Assembly: GCF_002159495.1 (NCBI RefSeq)
Contig: NZ_NFIT01000007.1
Coordinates: 53,959-117,958, forward strand
DNA from: Olsenella sp. An293
GTDB lineage: Bacteria > Actinomycetota > Coriobacteriia > Coriobacteriales > Atopobiaceae
Direction: 5' to 3'
Length of the DNA: 64,000 bases
The notes under the pieces were generated by a model. That model had not been told where the DNA came from, searched no databases, and saw nothing but the letters and a program-made list of their open reading frames with translations. The number at the start of each line of letters is the position of its first letter. Position 1 is the stretch's first letter. The position numbers and the translations under genes are program-made. This document shows positions 8,376 through 16,521 of the stretch, in pieces.

Positions 8376-9064
8376 TACAGAACGCCCTTCCAGATCAGGA
8401 AGCTGTAGAGCGTGATGAGCGCCACGCCGCCGAGAAGCGTCACGAGCAGCGTCGCCACCAGCGCCGCCTCCGGCAGCGTCGACCCGAGAAACGCCATCGC
8501 ACACATAACCGCGCCCATGACCACAAAGACCGGGCCGGCAAAGCGGTGCGTGCGCCGCCAGTTGTCCGGGTCGTCGAGCGCCCACGGAACGCGCACGCCA
8601 AAGGTGTAGTTGGGCTCGATGCGCGGCATCGCGATGCCAAGGCCCACGAGAAGCAGCCCCATGAAGCCAAAGACGAGCGCGCCCACGGCCGAACCGCTCT
8701 CCGGGACGAGCCCGAGCGCCGTGGCCGGCGTGAGCCAGCCCACGGCGACCATGAACACGGTGAAGGCCGCAGAGAAGCCCTGATAGATGCCCTTGAAGCG
8801 GTTGAAGCTGGCCCCGCGCGGGTCAAAGTACGGCACCGCGAAGAGCAGGGCCAGCATGAGCGGCGGCATGATGACGCCCATGAAGACCGTGGAGCCCTTG
8901 TCGCTCCAGCCGTCGACGGAGCCGTCCGCGCCCCAGTGCGTGGGCACGGTCTCCGGCATCGCGGGCAGCGCCCAGAACAGGTAGGCCGCCGAGCTCGCCA
9001 AAACCAGGACGAGAAGGGCCGTCCACAGCGCCTTGTCGCGCACCTCGAGGTTCAATCCAGCCAT
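8375..9064 (-). CDS. SdpI-family membrane protein with DUF1648 domain
   Basis: A 229-residue protein with six or so membrane segments. The N-terminal part has PAMPETVPTHWGADGSVDGWSDK without its first residue run, typical of DUF1648. The C-terminal part has PNYTFGVRVPWAL and W..THR, typical of SdpI. SdpI protects Bacillus subtilis from the SdpC toxin and pairs with an autorepressor there, but no SdpC or SdpR is seen here. Role in this organism is unknown. The 3' end is capped by a palindrome. Confidence 0.88.
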   Translation of the reverse strand: MAGLNLEVRDKALWTALLVLVLASSAAYLFWALPAMPETVPTHWGADGSVDGWSDKGSTVFMGVIMPPLMLALLFAVPYFDPRGASFNRFKGIYQGFSAAFTVFMVAVGWLTPATALGLVPESGSAVGALVFGFMGLLLVGLGIAMPRIEPNYTFGVRVPWALDDPDNWRRTHRFAGPVFVVMGAVMCAMAFLGSTLPEAALVATLLVTLLGGVALITLYSFLIWKGVL

Positions 9065-9121
9065 GCCAGCCTCCTCAGACGAACATGATGCGCGATGTTA
9101 TACCCCTCCCGTGGGCGCTTA

Positions 9122-10051
9122 TCAACCTCGCCGCTCGCCGCCCCCGCGACGCCGCTCGCCAAAGCTCAGCCAGCCGTGATGCCAGAAGAACGCCACCTCA
9201 ACGGCAACGATCGTCACGCACGCCACGATCACCGCGAAGTAGCCCCACGGCACGTCGAAGAGCGCCATGTGCGGGAAGTTCATGCCGTACCACCCGGTGA
9301 CGAGGGTGAGCGGCATCACGATCGTGGTCACGACCGTGAGCCACTGCATGACGTTGTTCTGCCGCACGTCGATGGACTCCTGGTAGAGGCTGTGCACCTG
9401 CAGGCTGTAGTCCTGCAGCGACTCCAGGCGCGCGGCGAGCCGCCCCAGGAGGCGCGCAAGCGAGCGGAGCCTCGCGCGGTCCGCGGGCGCCACGAGGCCG
9501 GAGTCGTCCTCGGCGAGCTCCCCGGCAAGGTCTGACATGCCCTGATAGAAGGTGTCGAGCCCGAACATGCGGCGCGAGTCCGCCATCATCTTGCGCCGGT
9601 CCGGGCGCTCGCGTCCCTCGAGGACCTGCTGCTCCATCAGCTCGAAGTCCTCGCGCATGCGAGAGAGACGCGCCGGATGGTCGCGCAGAAGCTCGCGGAG
9701 CAGCGCACAGAGCGCGCCGGCCGGCCCCTCGACGCGCGCCCGGTCCTCCACGGCCCGGCCGAGCGCCGTGGCGCAGACGTCTCCGTCGTCAATGAGCACC
9801 AGCTCATTGGGGGTAAGAATGAAGCCAAAGCGACGTCGGCCGCTCGGCGTGACCACAAGTCCCGCCGCCCCGGTGGACGTGCGCTCCAGAAAGGGCATCG
9901 CGGCGTGCTCGAGCTGGTCGAGGACCTCGCGCTGCGTGTGGGAGAGCGGGCGTGACCGCGCCTCGCCCAGATGCAGGAGAATGGCGACGCGCGCGCCGTC
10001 CTTCTCGCCCGTCGCAAGATGCCCGTTTGCGATGTGCCAAGCCCGTGCCAT
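9122..10051 (-). CDS. CorA-family divalent cation transporter
   Basis: A 309-residue CorA-like protein. A long soluble N-terminal domain with helices is followed by two membrane segments at the C-terminus. The family hallmark GMN is present in TGWYGMNFPHM after the first segment. CorA forms pentameric Mg2+/Co2+ channels. The ATG at 10049-10051 is chosen because the family start MARAW-like is soluble and upstream sequence is not conserved. The C-terminal tail is Arg/Gly rich (GERRRGGG). Confidence 0.9.
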   Translation of the reverse strand: MARAWHIANGHLATGEKDGARVAILLHLGEARSRPLSHTQREVLDQLEHAAMPFLERTSTGAAGLVVTPSGRRRFGFILTPNELVLIDDGDVCATALGRAVEDRARVEGPAGALCALLRELLRDHPARLSRMREDFELMEQQVLEGRERPDRRKMMADSRRMFGLDTFYQGMSDLAGELAEDDSGLVAPADRARLRSLARLLGRLAARLESLQDYSLQVHSLYQESIDVRQNNVMQWLTVVTTIVMPLTLVTGWYGMNFPHMALFDVPWGYFAVIVACVTIVAVEVAFFWHHGWLSFGERRRGGGERRG

Positions 10052-10150
10052 AGTGCGCTCCCGCCCACTGCCGCCAACCGTCCTTGTTGGAGGTTCTACC
10101 CGTTGTCGTGTGAGACAATAGCCCCGCAGACCGCAATCGAAGGAGGCAGC

Positions 10151-10423
10151 ATGGGCTGGATCATGGAGCGCGACCGCGTGCAGGTGCTGGACGAGAGCTG
10201 GAACGTGCTGGCCGAGGTCACCTTCCCGCAGGTGGAGCCGGGCATCGTGGAGATCAACCACACCTTTGTGGACGAGAGCCTGCGCGGCCGGGGCGTCGCG
10301 GGCGAGCTTTTGGGCCGCGCCGTCGCGAGCATCGCCGCGAGCGGCTACTACGCGCGTCCCACGTGCTCGTACGCCGTCAGCTGGTTCGAGAAGCACCCGG
10401 AGCACGCCGCGCTGCTGGCGTAG
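10151..10423 (+). CDS. Small GNAT-like acetyltransferase (YjdJ type)
   Basis: A 90-residue protein resembling the short GNAT domain family seen as YjdJ/COG2388. It has VDESLRGRGVAGELL (the acetyl-CoA loop RGxGxA) and a tail PTCSYAVSWFEKHPE, which is typical of this group. The substrate is unknown. AGGAGG lies 5 bases before the ATG. It faces away from the CorA gene, and a repeat island begins right after its stop codon. Confidence 0.9.
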   Translation: MGWIMERDRVQVLDESWNVLAEVTFPQVEPGIVEINHTFVDESLRGRGVAGELLGRAVASIAASGYYARPTCSYAVSWFEKHPEHAALLA

Positions 10424-10444
10424 CGGGCGCGAGGGGGTCCGGTG

Positions 10445-10660
10445 GCGTGCACTTCTCGGCATCACCCGTGGACGTGCCCGCACTTCTCGCCCCGTGCAAG
10501 AAGTGCGGGCCGGAGCGCACTCGATGCGCGCACTTGAGGGGAAACACCGAGAGTCCGCCCGCACTCCTTTGCCAAAACGGCCATAATCGCCCGCACTCGA
10601 TGCCCGCACTCATGAGTGCGGGCATCGTCTTGAACAATGCCGAGAAGTGCGCGCAGCTCC
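10445..10660. repeat. Repeat island of GCACT words
   Basis: About nine copies of GCACTT or GCACTC, often as CCCGCACT, lie in both orientations in about 200 bases. They include the 20-base palindrome CCCGCACTCATGAGTGCGGG near 10602. A second island at 39045-39231 contains the same palindrome. No reading frame is credible across it. Function is unknown. Confidence 0.7.
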
Positions 10661-10670
10661 CGGCCCCTCG

Positions 10671-11486
10671 CTACAGGACGACCGGCTCGCCGGGCAACGG
10701 GGCGAGCACGCGCTCGGGGTTGGTCACATGGTCGGCGAGCGCGCGCGGGTCGCCGTTGAAGGTCGACCAGTCCGGGGCGTCGACCGTGCCCCAGTGGATG
10801 CACAGCAGCCGCGCGCCCGGGTAGACGTTGGCGAGGCGCACCGCCCCGTCGAAGGTGATGTGCCACTCGTTGTCAGAGAAGTCCAGGAGGATGAGCTCGG
10901 GCTCGGGCATCTCCAGGTGCTCCGGCAGCAGCCGGGAGTCGCCCGGCAGCCAGATCGATCCGTCCGGCGTGTCGAGCCAGTAGCCGCAGTAGTCCTCGCG
11001 CGCCCACGTACGCCAGGACCACTTGGCGGAATCGTTTTGCCAGGTGTGCCACGCGGGCGTGAGGCGCGCCGTCACCGAGCCCACCGAGAAGGACTCTCCG
11101 ATGTCGTGGCCGACGCCGGGCAGGCCCTCCTCGCGCGCGACCTGCGCCACGTAGCGCGGGGCGTGGTAGGCGGGGCACACGTCGGCGAGGTCGTGGCAGG
11201 TGGGGCGGCTGAAGTGGTCTTTGTCGATGTGCGTGATCAGGACGGCGTCGAGCGCGGGCACGTCCGCGGGCGCCACCGGCGCGTCAAAGAGCACGGGCAT
11301 GTCAAAGCCCTCGAGCACGGGGTCGACCATGACGCGCGTGCCGCGGGCGTTGAGCAGGATGCCCGCGCCACCGAGCCACGTCACCGTCGTGTCCGCGCGG
11401 GCCGCGAACGCCTCCGGGCCCACGGGCGCGGCCCCGGCCGGCACCGCCTGGTTCTTCTCGTTGGTGGTGACACCCTTCAACTCCAT
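10671..11486 (-). CDS. Metallo-beta-lactamase-fold hydrolase
   Basis: A 271-residue protein of the UlaG/RomA-like branch. The metal motif is THIDKDHF near residue 85. WLPGDSRLLP, LILLDF and a late HWGT supply further ligands. UlaG hydrolyses L-ascorbate-6-phosphate, but no ascorbate genes are nearby, so the substrate is not assigned. TGGAGGCGCT before the ATG gives a ribosome binding site. It is separated from the upstream aldo/keto reductase gene by a palindromic element. Confidence 0.85.
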   Translation of the reverse strand: MELKGVTTNEKNQAVPAGAAPVGPEAFAARADTTVTWLGGAGILLNARGTRVMVDPVLEGFDMPVLFDAPVAPADVPALDAVLITHIDKDHFSRPTCHDLADVCPAYHAPRYVAQVAREEGLPGVGHDIGESFSVGSVTARLTPAWHTWQNDSAKWSWRTWAREDYCGYWLDTPDGSIWLPGDSRLLPEHLEMPEPELILLDFSDNEWHITFDGAVRLANVYPGARLLCIHWGTVDAPDWSTFNGDPRALADHVTNPERVLAPLPGEPVVL

Positions 11487-11499
11487 AGCGCCTCCATTC

Positions 11500-11579
11500 T
11501 GTCAATTGGGGACGGGTTATTTCGTGCACATAACCTGTCCCAAACCGTCTGCACGAAAAAACACGTCCCCAATTGACAC
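11500..11579. repeat. Palindrome, GGGGACGTGTTTTTTCGTGC family
   Basis: An imperfect inverted repeat. The left arm (about 11500-11531) and right arm (about 11548-11579) share TGTCAATTGGGGACG and TTTCGTGCA. The right arm is closely related to the 46-base arms at 30423-30541, inside the ABC ATPase gene. It fills the gap between two genes on the minus strand. Confidence 0.8.
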
Positions 11580-11590
11580 ACCCGACAGGC

Positions 11591-12616
11591 TTACTTTGCG
11601 TTGGGGTTGGTCGTGCCTGCGAGGGGCTTCTCGCCGGGGCGGGCGGCCGGACCCACGAGCTCGTGCGCCACGTAGGGCTCCTCGAGGTAGGCGACCTCCT
11701 CGGCCGTGAGCGCCACGTCGAGCGCCGCCACCGCGTCGTCCACGCGCTCGGGCTTGGAGCAGCCCACGATCGGGGCCTCCACGCCACGCGCCCAGTGCCA
11801 GGCGAGCGCGATGCGCGACATGGGCACGCCGTGGCGCTCTGCCAGCTCGGCAACGCGCGCGACGATGGGCATGTCGCGCTCGCGGTCGGCGTCGTACTTG
11901 TTGCGGACCACGACGTCGGTGCGGCTGCGCGCCGAATCGCTCTCCCAGGTGGGGCGGCACAGATGCCCGGACGCCAGCGGGCTGTAGGGCGTGAGCGCCA
12001 TGTCATACTGGCGGCACACGGGAATCATCTCGCGCTCATCCTCGCGGTAGAGCAGGTTGTAGTGGCACTGCATGCTCGTGAACGGGGTCCAGCCGTTCTT
12101 CTCGGCCACGACCTGCATGTTGTGGAGCTGGTAGGCGTACATCGCGCTCGCGCCGAGGGCGCGCACCTTGCCCGCGCGCACGAGGCCGTCGAGTGCCTCC
12201 ATGGTCTCCTCCATCGGCGTCTCGTAGTCAAAGCGGTGGATGATGTAGAGGTCCAGGTAGTCCGTGCCCAGGCGCTGGAGCGTGCCGTCGATCTCACGGT
12301 TGATCGCCTCGCGCGAGAGCCCGCCCTCGTTGAAGAAGACCTTGCTGGCCAGGACCACCTGGTCGCGCGGGATGCCCAGCTCGCGCAGGGCGGCGCCGAT
12401 GTACTCCTCGCTCGTGCCGTGCGCGTAGCAGTTGGCCGTGTCGATGAAGTTCACGCCCAGCTCGAGGGCGCGGGCGATCACCGCGCGCGTCTCATCCGGG
12501 CCGATCGTCCACTGGTGGAAGTCCGCCGAGGGCTTGCCAAAGCTCATCCCGCCGAGGCACAGCCGCGGAATCCTGATGCCGGAGCGTACGAGCGTCGTGT
12601 AGGTCATGTCCGCCAT
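11591..12616 (-). CDS. Aldo/keto reductase
   Basis: A 341-residue NAD(P)H-dependent TIM-barrel oxidoreductase. The catalytic tetrad is visible: Asp and Tyr in FIDTANCYAHG, Lys in VVLASKVFF and His in LYIIHRFD. The length and the GTSEEYIGAAL motif fit the YajO/Gcy-like branch that reduces aldehydes. Two starts are possible, at 12616 and 12607; GGAG lies 2 or 11 bases upstream respectively. It is the last gene of a minus-strand set with the decarboxylase-cupin and cyclophilin-like genes, facing a LysR regulator. Confidence 0.9.
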   Translation of the reverse strand: MADMTYTTLVRSGIRIPRLCLGGMSFGKPSADFHQWTIGPDETRAVIARALELGVNFIDTANCYAHGTSEEYIGAALRELGIPRDQVVLASKVFFNEGGLSREAINREIDGTLQRLGTDYLDLYIIHRFDYETPMEETMEALDGLVRAGKVRALGASAMYAYQLHNMQVVAEKNGWTPFTSMQCHYNLLYREDEREMIPVCRQYDMALTPYSPLASGHLCRPTWESDSARSRTDVVVRNKYDADRERDMPIVARVAELAERHGVPMSRIALAWHWARGVEAPIVGCSKPERVDDAVAALDVALTAEEVAYLEEPYVAHELVGPAARPGEKPLAGTTNPNAK

Positions 12617-12634
12617 GTCTCCAACCTTTCTGTT

Positions 12635-12683
12635 AATTGGGGACAGTCCCCAACGTGCTGCTAATTGGGGACTGTCCCCAACG
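12635..12683. repeat. Tandem pair of AATTGGGGAC palindromes
   Basis: Two copies lie side by side, at 12635-12655 (core GGGGACAGTCCCC) and 12663-12683 (core GGGGACTGTCCCC). Both are followed by CAACGTGCTGCT, so the unit was duplicated with its flank. They separate two genes of the same operon. Confidence 0.85.
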
Positions 12684-12688
12684 TGCTG

Positions 12689-13438
12689 CTACGCCGGGTA
12701 CTGCTCATCGGTGACGGGCTCGAGCCACTCGTTGGAGCAGTTCTCGCCCGGCGCCTCGAAGGCGATGTGGGAGAACCAGGAGTCGCGCGCGGCGCCATGC
12801 CAGTGCTTGACGCCCGCCGGGATCACCACGACGGTGCCCGGTGTGAGCTCCTGCGGGTCCTTGCCCCACTCCTGGTACCAGCCGCGACCGTCTGTGCAGA
12901 CGAGAATCTGCCCGCCGCCCTTCTCGGCATTGTGCACGTGCCAGTTGTTGCGGCAGCCCGGCTCGAAGGTCACGTTGGCAAGGCCGACGCCGCACTCGGC
13001 GGCGCTGGTCAGCGGATTGAGGTACGAGTTGCCTATGAAGTACTGGGCGTAGGCGTCGTTGGGACTGCCCAGACCGAACATGGGCGAGAAGGACGCGCCC
13101 TCGCCGGCGTCCGCCTCGTCCCCGTAGACCTTGAGCGCCACGCGGAACGCAGCCCACGCGTTGGGCCAGCCGGCATAGAAGGCCTCGTGGGTGAGAATCT
13201 CCGCCATCTCCTCGCGCGTGACGCCGTTCTTGCGCGCCGTGGCCATGTGATACTCAAACGAGCTGTCCACCATGCCCTTGGCCACGAGCGTCACCACGGT
13301 CACGATCGAGCGCATCTTGAGGCTGAGCTGCCCCTCGCGGCTCCACACCTCACCAAAGAGCACGTCATCGTTGAGTTGCGCGAACTTGGGGGCGAGCTCG
13401 CCCAGCTGGTCGCGACCCGCCGTCTGCTTGACTGCCAT
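12689..13438 (-). CDS. Carboxymuconolactone decarboxylase-cupin fusion
   Basis: A 249-residue protein. Residues 1-115 match the carboxymuconolactone decarboxylase fold (VTREEMAEILTHEAFYAGWP). No CxxC pair is present, so it is not of the AhpD thiol type. Residues 145-240 form a cupin with metal-binding histidines in WHVHNA and VKHWHGA. Such fusions are common in anaerobe aldo/keto reductase loci. GAGAGGAGATAG precedes the ATG. The start lies 2 bases after the stop of the cyclophilin-like gene, indicating one operon. Confidence 0.9.
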   Translation of the reverse strand: MAVKQTAGRDQLGELAPKFAQLNDDVLFGEVWSREGQLSLKMRSIVTVVTLVAKGMVDSSFEYHMATARKNGVTREEMAEILTHEAFYAGWPNAWAAFRVALKVYGDEADAGEGASFSPMFGLGSPNDAYAQYFIGNSYLNPLTSAAECGVGLANVTFEPGCRNNWHVHNAEKGGGQILVCTDGRGWYQEWGKDPQELTPGTVVVIPAGVKHWHGAARDSWFSHIAFEAPGENCSNEWLEPVTDEQYPA

Positions 13439-13440
13439 GT

Positions 13441-13806
13441 CTATCTCCTCTCTGTGCGCTCGATGCGCACGTCAACTGTGCCGGTAAGGCCGCGCAGCGC
13501 CTCGAGCGGGCCCGCCGCATGCCCCAGCGTAACCTGGCCGCCATAACGCGCGGAGTTGCGCTCGTCGTCAAAGAAGAGCGCAAGCCAGTCACCCTCGGGC
13601 TTGTAGTTGAGGTCGCCGTCGGACCAGCCGGGGTGAACGTCGGCGGCGTCGTGCGGCAGCGAGAAGGGCAGCTGCCCGCAGCATCCCACGCTCGAGGCGC
13701 TCATGGAAAGCGCCTGCGGGAGCTGCGTCGCAAGCGCGCGTGCGGCAGCGGAGCCGTTCAGCTCCACGGGCACCGCAACCTCACCAATCCGCAGCTCAAC
13801 CCTCAC
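13441..13806 (-). CDS. Cyclophilin-like fold protein
   Basis: A 121-residue protein that resembles the TM1367-like cyclophilin-fold family, often paired with flavodoxins and aldo/keto reductases. Visible motifs are ARALATQLPQALSM, LPFSLP, GDLNYKPEGDWLALFF and a C-terminal LTGTVDVRIER. Enzymatic role is unproven. The GTG at 13806 is chosen: it has GGAGG 5 bases upstream. An ATG at 13848 would translate a palindrome as MMKRDCPF, which I regard as an artefact. It is the first gene of the operon running to 11591. Confidence 0.82.
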   Translation of the reverse strand: MRVELRIGEVAVPVELNGSAAARALATQLPQALSMSASSVGCCGQLPFSLPHDAADVHPGWSDGDLNYKPEGDWLALFFDDERNSARYGGQVTLGHAAGPLEALRGLTGTVDVRIERTERR

Positions 13807-13824
13807 GTCCGCCTCCCATGAGAC

Positions 13825-13841
13825 AAAGGGACAGTCCCTTT
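13825..13841. repeat. GGGACAGTCCC palindrome in a divergent promoter region
   Basis: AAAGGGACAGTCCCTTT lies just upstream of the cyclophilin-like gene, between it and the LysR gene. In contrast to most copies, it lies at the 5' side of a gene. Confidence 0.8.
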
Positions 13842-13886
13842 TCATCATTTTGCTTCGCAGTGCTCCGAGCTACAATTGCTTATATC

Positions 13887-13902
13887 GCATATCATGATAT
13901 GC
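13887..13902. promoter_or_regulatory. 16-bp palindrome, probable LysR operator
   Basis: GCATATCATGATATGC is a perfect palindrome 20 bases upstream of the LysR start codon, in the region shared with the divergent reductase operon. It fits the usual place for a LysR auto-operator that also controls the facing genes. The surrounding AT-rich stretch (TTATATCGCATATCATGATA) probably holds a promoter. Confidence 0.6.
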
Positions 13903-13922
13903 ATTGATGTAATGGAGCAGCC

Positions 13923-14813
13923 ATGGAACTCCGAACCCTTCGCTACTTCCTCGCCGTATGCGAGCACGGGACGATGTCGCGCGCGGCCGAGGCGCTGCAC
14001 GTGACGCAGCCGGCGCTCTCCCGGCAGATCGCGGCGCTCGAGCGTGAGCTCGGCACCCCGCTCCTCGAGCGCCGCAGCCGCAGCGTCACGCCCACCGAGA
14101 AGGGCCTCTACCTGCGACGCCGCGCCCAGGAGATCGTCGGTCTCGCGGACCAGACCACCTCTGACCTCGCGCGCGGCGAGGACATCGTGGAGGGTGACGT
14201 CTTCATCGGCGCCGGCGAGTCCGAGGGCCTGCGCGTGATCGCCCGCCACGTGCGCGCCTTTCGCGAGAAGTACCCCGACGTGCGCTTTCACCTGCACAGC
14301 GGCAACGCTCCCGACCTCATCGAGCGCCTGGAGCACGGTGTCGACGACTTCTCCGTCCTCATGAGCTACCCCGACGTTGACCGCTACGCCCACCTGCGCC
14401 TCTCCCCCACCGACGCCTGGGGCGTGCTCATGCGCGACGACGACCCGCTGGTCGCCCGCGACACGGCAAGCCCCGCCGACCTTCTCGACGCGCCGCTCAT
14501 CGTACCGGAGCGCCATGCCAAGGGCGGCGGGCTCACCGGGCTTCTCGCCACGTGGTTTGGCGACCGCGCGGGCGAGGCCACCATCGCGACGACGTACAAC
14601 CTCGCCTACAACGGAGCCCTGCTCGCGCGCGAGGGCGTGGGCCGCATGCTCTCCTTCGACGGGCTCACGACGGTGGGCCCGGGCACGGGGCTGGAGTTCC
14701 GCCTGCTCTTCCCGCCGCTCGTCTCGGTCATCGACCTCGCCTGGAAGCGCGACGTCCCCCTCGGCGACGCAGCACGACGGTTCCTGGAGCTCGTCCGAGC
14801 GGGGAATCTGTAA
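13923..14813 (+). CDS. LysR-family transcriptional regulator
   Basis: A 296-residue regulator. The N-terminal winged helix has MELRTLRYFLAVCEHGTMSRAAEALHVTQPALSRQ split over residues 1-35, in line with the family. Residues 95-290 form the periplasmic-binding-like effector domain. It faces the aldo/keto reductase operon, and flavodoxin genes follow downstream, so it probably responds to a redox or aldehyde signal and controls these genes. The stop codon TAA merges with the following palindrome. Confidence 0.93.
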   Translation: MELRTLRYFLAVCEHGTMSRAAEALHVTQPALSRQIAALERELGTPLLERRSRSVTPTEKGLYLRRRAQEIVGLADQTTSDLARGEDIVEGDVFIGAGESEGLRVIARHVRAFREKYPDVRFHLHSGNAPDLIERLEHGVDDFSVLMSYPDVDRYAHLRLSPTDAWGVLMRDDDPLVARDTASPADLLDAPLIVPERHAKGGGLTGLLATWFGDRAGEATIATTYNLAYNGALLAREGVGRMLSFDGLTTVGPGTGLEFRLLFPPLVSVIDLAWKRDVPLGDAARRFLELVRAGNL

Positions 14814-14838
14814 ATTGGGGACTGTCCCCAATTTACAG
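14808..14838. repeat. 31-bp perfect palindrome at the LysR 3' end
   Basis: Arms of 15 bases (CTGTAAATTGGGGAC) flank one central T. The first arm contains the LysR stop codon TAA at 14811-14813. It is the best-preserved AATTGG-type copy in the window. Confidence 0.9.
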
Positions 14839-14874
14839 ACGGACGCGTCCCTTCGTACCAGATAGGAGAATCCC

Positions 14875-15510
14875 ATGAAGGTCATGCTCGTGAACGGAAG
14901 CCCGCACAAGGCGGGGAGCACCAACCGCGCGCTCGAGGAGGTGGCGCGCACGCTGGAGGCCGAGGGCATGGAGGCGGAGATCTTCTGGATCGGCGCGCGG
15001 CCCGTGGGCGGCTGCGTGGCCTGCGGCGGCTGCGCCAAGCTCGGCCGCTGCGCGTTCGACGACGTGGTGAACGAGTTCCGTCCCAAAGCAGCCGAGGCCG
15101 ACGGCTTTGTCTTTGGCGCGCCGGTGCACTACGCCCACGCCGCAGCGTCGCTGCTGGGCTTCATGGACCGCCTCTTCTACAGCAACGGCCGTGCGGGCGA
15201 GAAGAACGTGCTCGCGTACAAGCCGGCGGCGGCCGTGGCGAGCGCCCGACGCGGCGGCACCACCTCTGCCTTCGACGACATCAACAAGTTCTTCACCATC
15301 GCGCAGATGCCGGTCGTGAGCTCGCGCTACTGGAACAACGTGCACGGCAACGTGGCGGCAGAGACCGAGCAGGACGCCGAGGGCCTCTGGACCATGCGCC
15401 AGCTCGGGCGCAACATGGCGTGGATGCTCAAGTGCCTCGATGCGGGCCGCGCGGCGGGTGTTCCGCTGCCCTCTCAGGAGGCTGGCCAGCAGACGAACTT
15501 CATCCGGTAG
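14875..15510 (+). CDS. NADPH-dependent FMN reductase / flavodoxin-fold oxidoreductase
   Basis: A 211-residue flavodoxin-fold protein. NGSPHKAGSTNRAL at the start is the FMN phosphate-binding loop. GCVACGGCAKLGRC holds four cysteines that may bind a metal or form a redox pair, as in iron-sulfur flavoproteins. FGAPVHYAHAAASLLGFMDR follows. It is likely to reduce flavins or quinones with NAD(P)H. It lies downstream of LysR with AGGAGA before the ATG and is one of four flavodoxin-fold genes within 3 kb. Confidence 0.9.
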   Translation: MKVMLVNGSPHKAGSTNRALEEVARTLEAEGMEAEIFWIGARPVGGCVACGGCAKLGRCAFDDVVNEFRPKAAEADGFVFGAPVHYAHAAASLLGFMDRLFYSNGRAGEKNVLAYKPAAAVASARRGGTTSAFDDINKFFTIAQMPVVSSRYWNNVHGNVAAETEQDAEGLWTMRQLGRNMAWMLKCLDAGRAAGVPLPSQEAGQQTNFIR

Positions 15511-15639
15511 TGACCGCCGCGACAACGGCCAGAGCCCTTCACGCCTGCATCTCGCAGGCGGCTTACCTGGAGCTGACGTCGACCCCGTACACTGGCGAGA
15601 AGAACGTGGACAATCCACCCTCCGTCGAAAGGGGTCGCC

Positions 15640-16188
15640 ATGGGCGCGGTCGTCGCATTCTGCTCGCAGACGGGCTCTGCCAAGAGATACGCCGACTGGC
15701 TCGCGGTGGAGCTCGGATGCCGGATGGTCCCGCTCGAACAAATCGAGGTCGTCGCCGCGGACGCGGACCTCGTGGTCCTCTGCAGCTGGTTCCACGCGGC
15801 ATCGCTCAAGGGGGCAAAACGGTTCCGGGCCTATATGGCGGCGCATGGCGAGAAGCGCTATGCCGTGGTTGCCGTGGGCGCTACGCCCATGCCCAGCGAG
15901 CTCTGGCCCGCAAGCGAGCACGAGGAGGCGTTCCGACGCTCCTTCCCCGCAGGCGCCTACCCCGACATGCCATGGTGCTACTGCCAGGGCGGCTTTCACT
16001 TCGAGCGGCTCGGCGCGGTTGACAAGGCCATGATGCGCATCTACTTCAAGATGCTCGAAGGCGAGGCGCGCAAGGGCGACCAGCGCTCGGGCACGGCCCT
16101 CGCCCAGATGCGCGAGGGCTACGACGGCTGCGAGCGCAGCTACCTCGATCCGCTGGTCACCGAACTCCGAGCACGCGGTTGGGCGTAG
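15640..16188 (+). CDS. Flavodoxin domain protein (HemG-like)
   Basis: A 182-residue protein. CSQTGSAKRYADWLAVEL at residues 8-25 is a flavodoxin FMN loop. The rest resembles flavodoxin-domain proteins annotated as menaquinone-dependent protoporphyrinogen oxidase, but no haem genes are near, so I keep the general name. CYCQGGF near residue 110 is cysteine-rich. GAAAGGGG precedes the ATG. The 129-base gap upstream contains one copy of the dispersed 10-mer motif at 15596. Confidence 0.82.
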   Translation: MGAVVAFCSQTGSAKRYADWLAVELGCRMVPLEQIEVVAADADLVVLCSWFHAASLKGAKRFRAYMAAHGEKRYAVVAVGATPMPSELWPASEHEEAFRRSFPAGAYPDMPWCYCQGGFHFERLGAVDKAMMRIYFKMLEGEARKGDQRSGTALAQMREGYDGCERSYLDPLVTELRARGWA

Positions 16189-16226
16189 GGACAACCCACG
16201 AGGTTCTTCTCGCCCTCCCCTCGCGC

Positions 16227-16463
16227 TCACGCCGCGGCGATCGCAAGCGTGCCCGCCACCAGAAGCACGAGACCGCCCAGCTCGCGACGCCCCAGCCGCT
16301 CGCGCAGCACCAGCGCGGAGAAGGCCAGCACCACGCCCGTGCGCAGCGCCGTCACCAGGTCGGAGTCCGTCTCGCGCACGCCGAGCTTGGCGAGAACCGC
16401 CGTCACGCCCGCAAAGAGCGCCGAGCCAACCGCCGCCAGCAGCCACATGCCGCATGCCCCCAT
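16227..16463 (-). pseudogene. EamA-type transporter remnant with internal deletion
   Basis: A 78-residue frame that keeps the first two membrane segments of a single-domain EamA transporter (MWLLAAVGSALFAGVTAVLA and DSDLVTALRTGVVLAF). It then jumps to the last ones (LRERLGRRELGGLVLLVAG). About 50-60 residues found between these in related proteins are missing, in frame. Two of four helices are probably lost, so it is unlikely to transport anything. Starts at 16463 or 16448 are possible. It converges on the flavodoxin gene. Confidence 0.65.
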
Positions 16464-16521
16464 CGATCCCCTCACTGTTGTAGCACATGACATGACGGAG
16501 CGCGGGGGCTGCCGCGTCCCT

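Noticed and set aside
13807..13848. Upstream ATG start for the cyclophilin-like gene
   Set aside because: It would begin with residues coded by a palindrome, while the GTG at 13806 has GGAGG at ideal distance.
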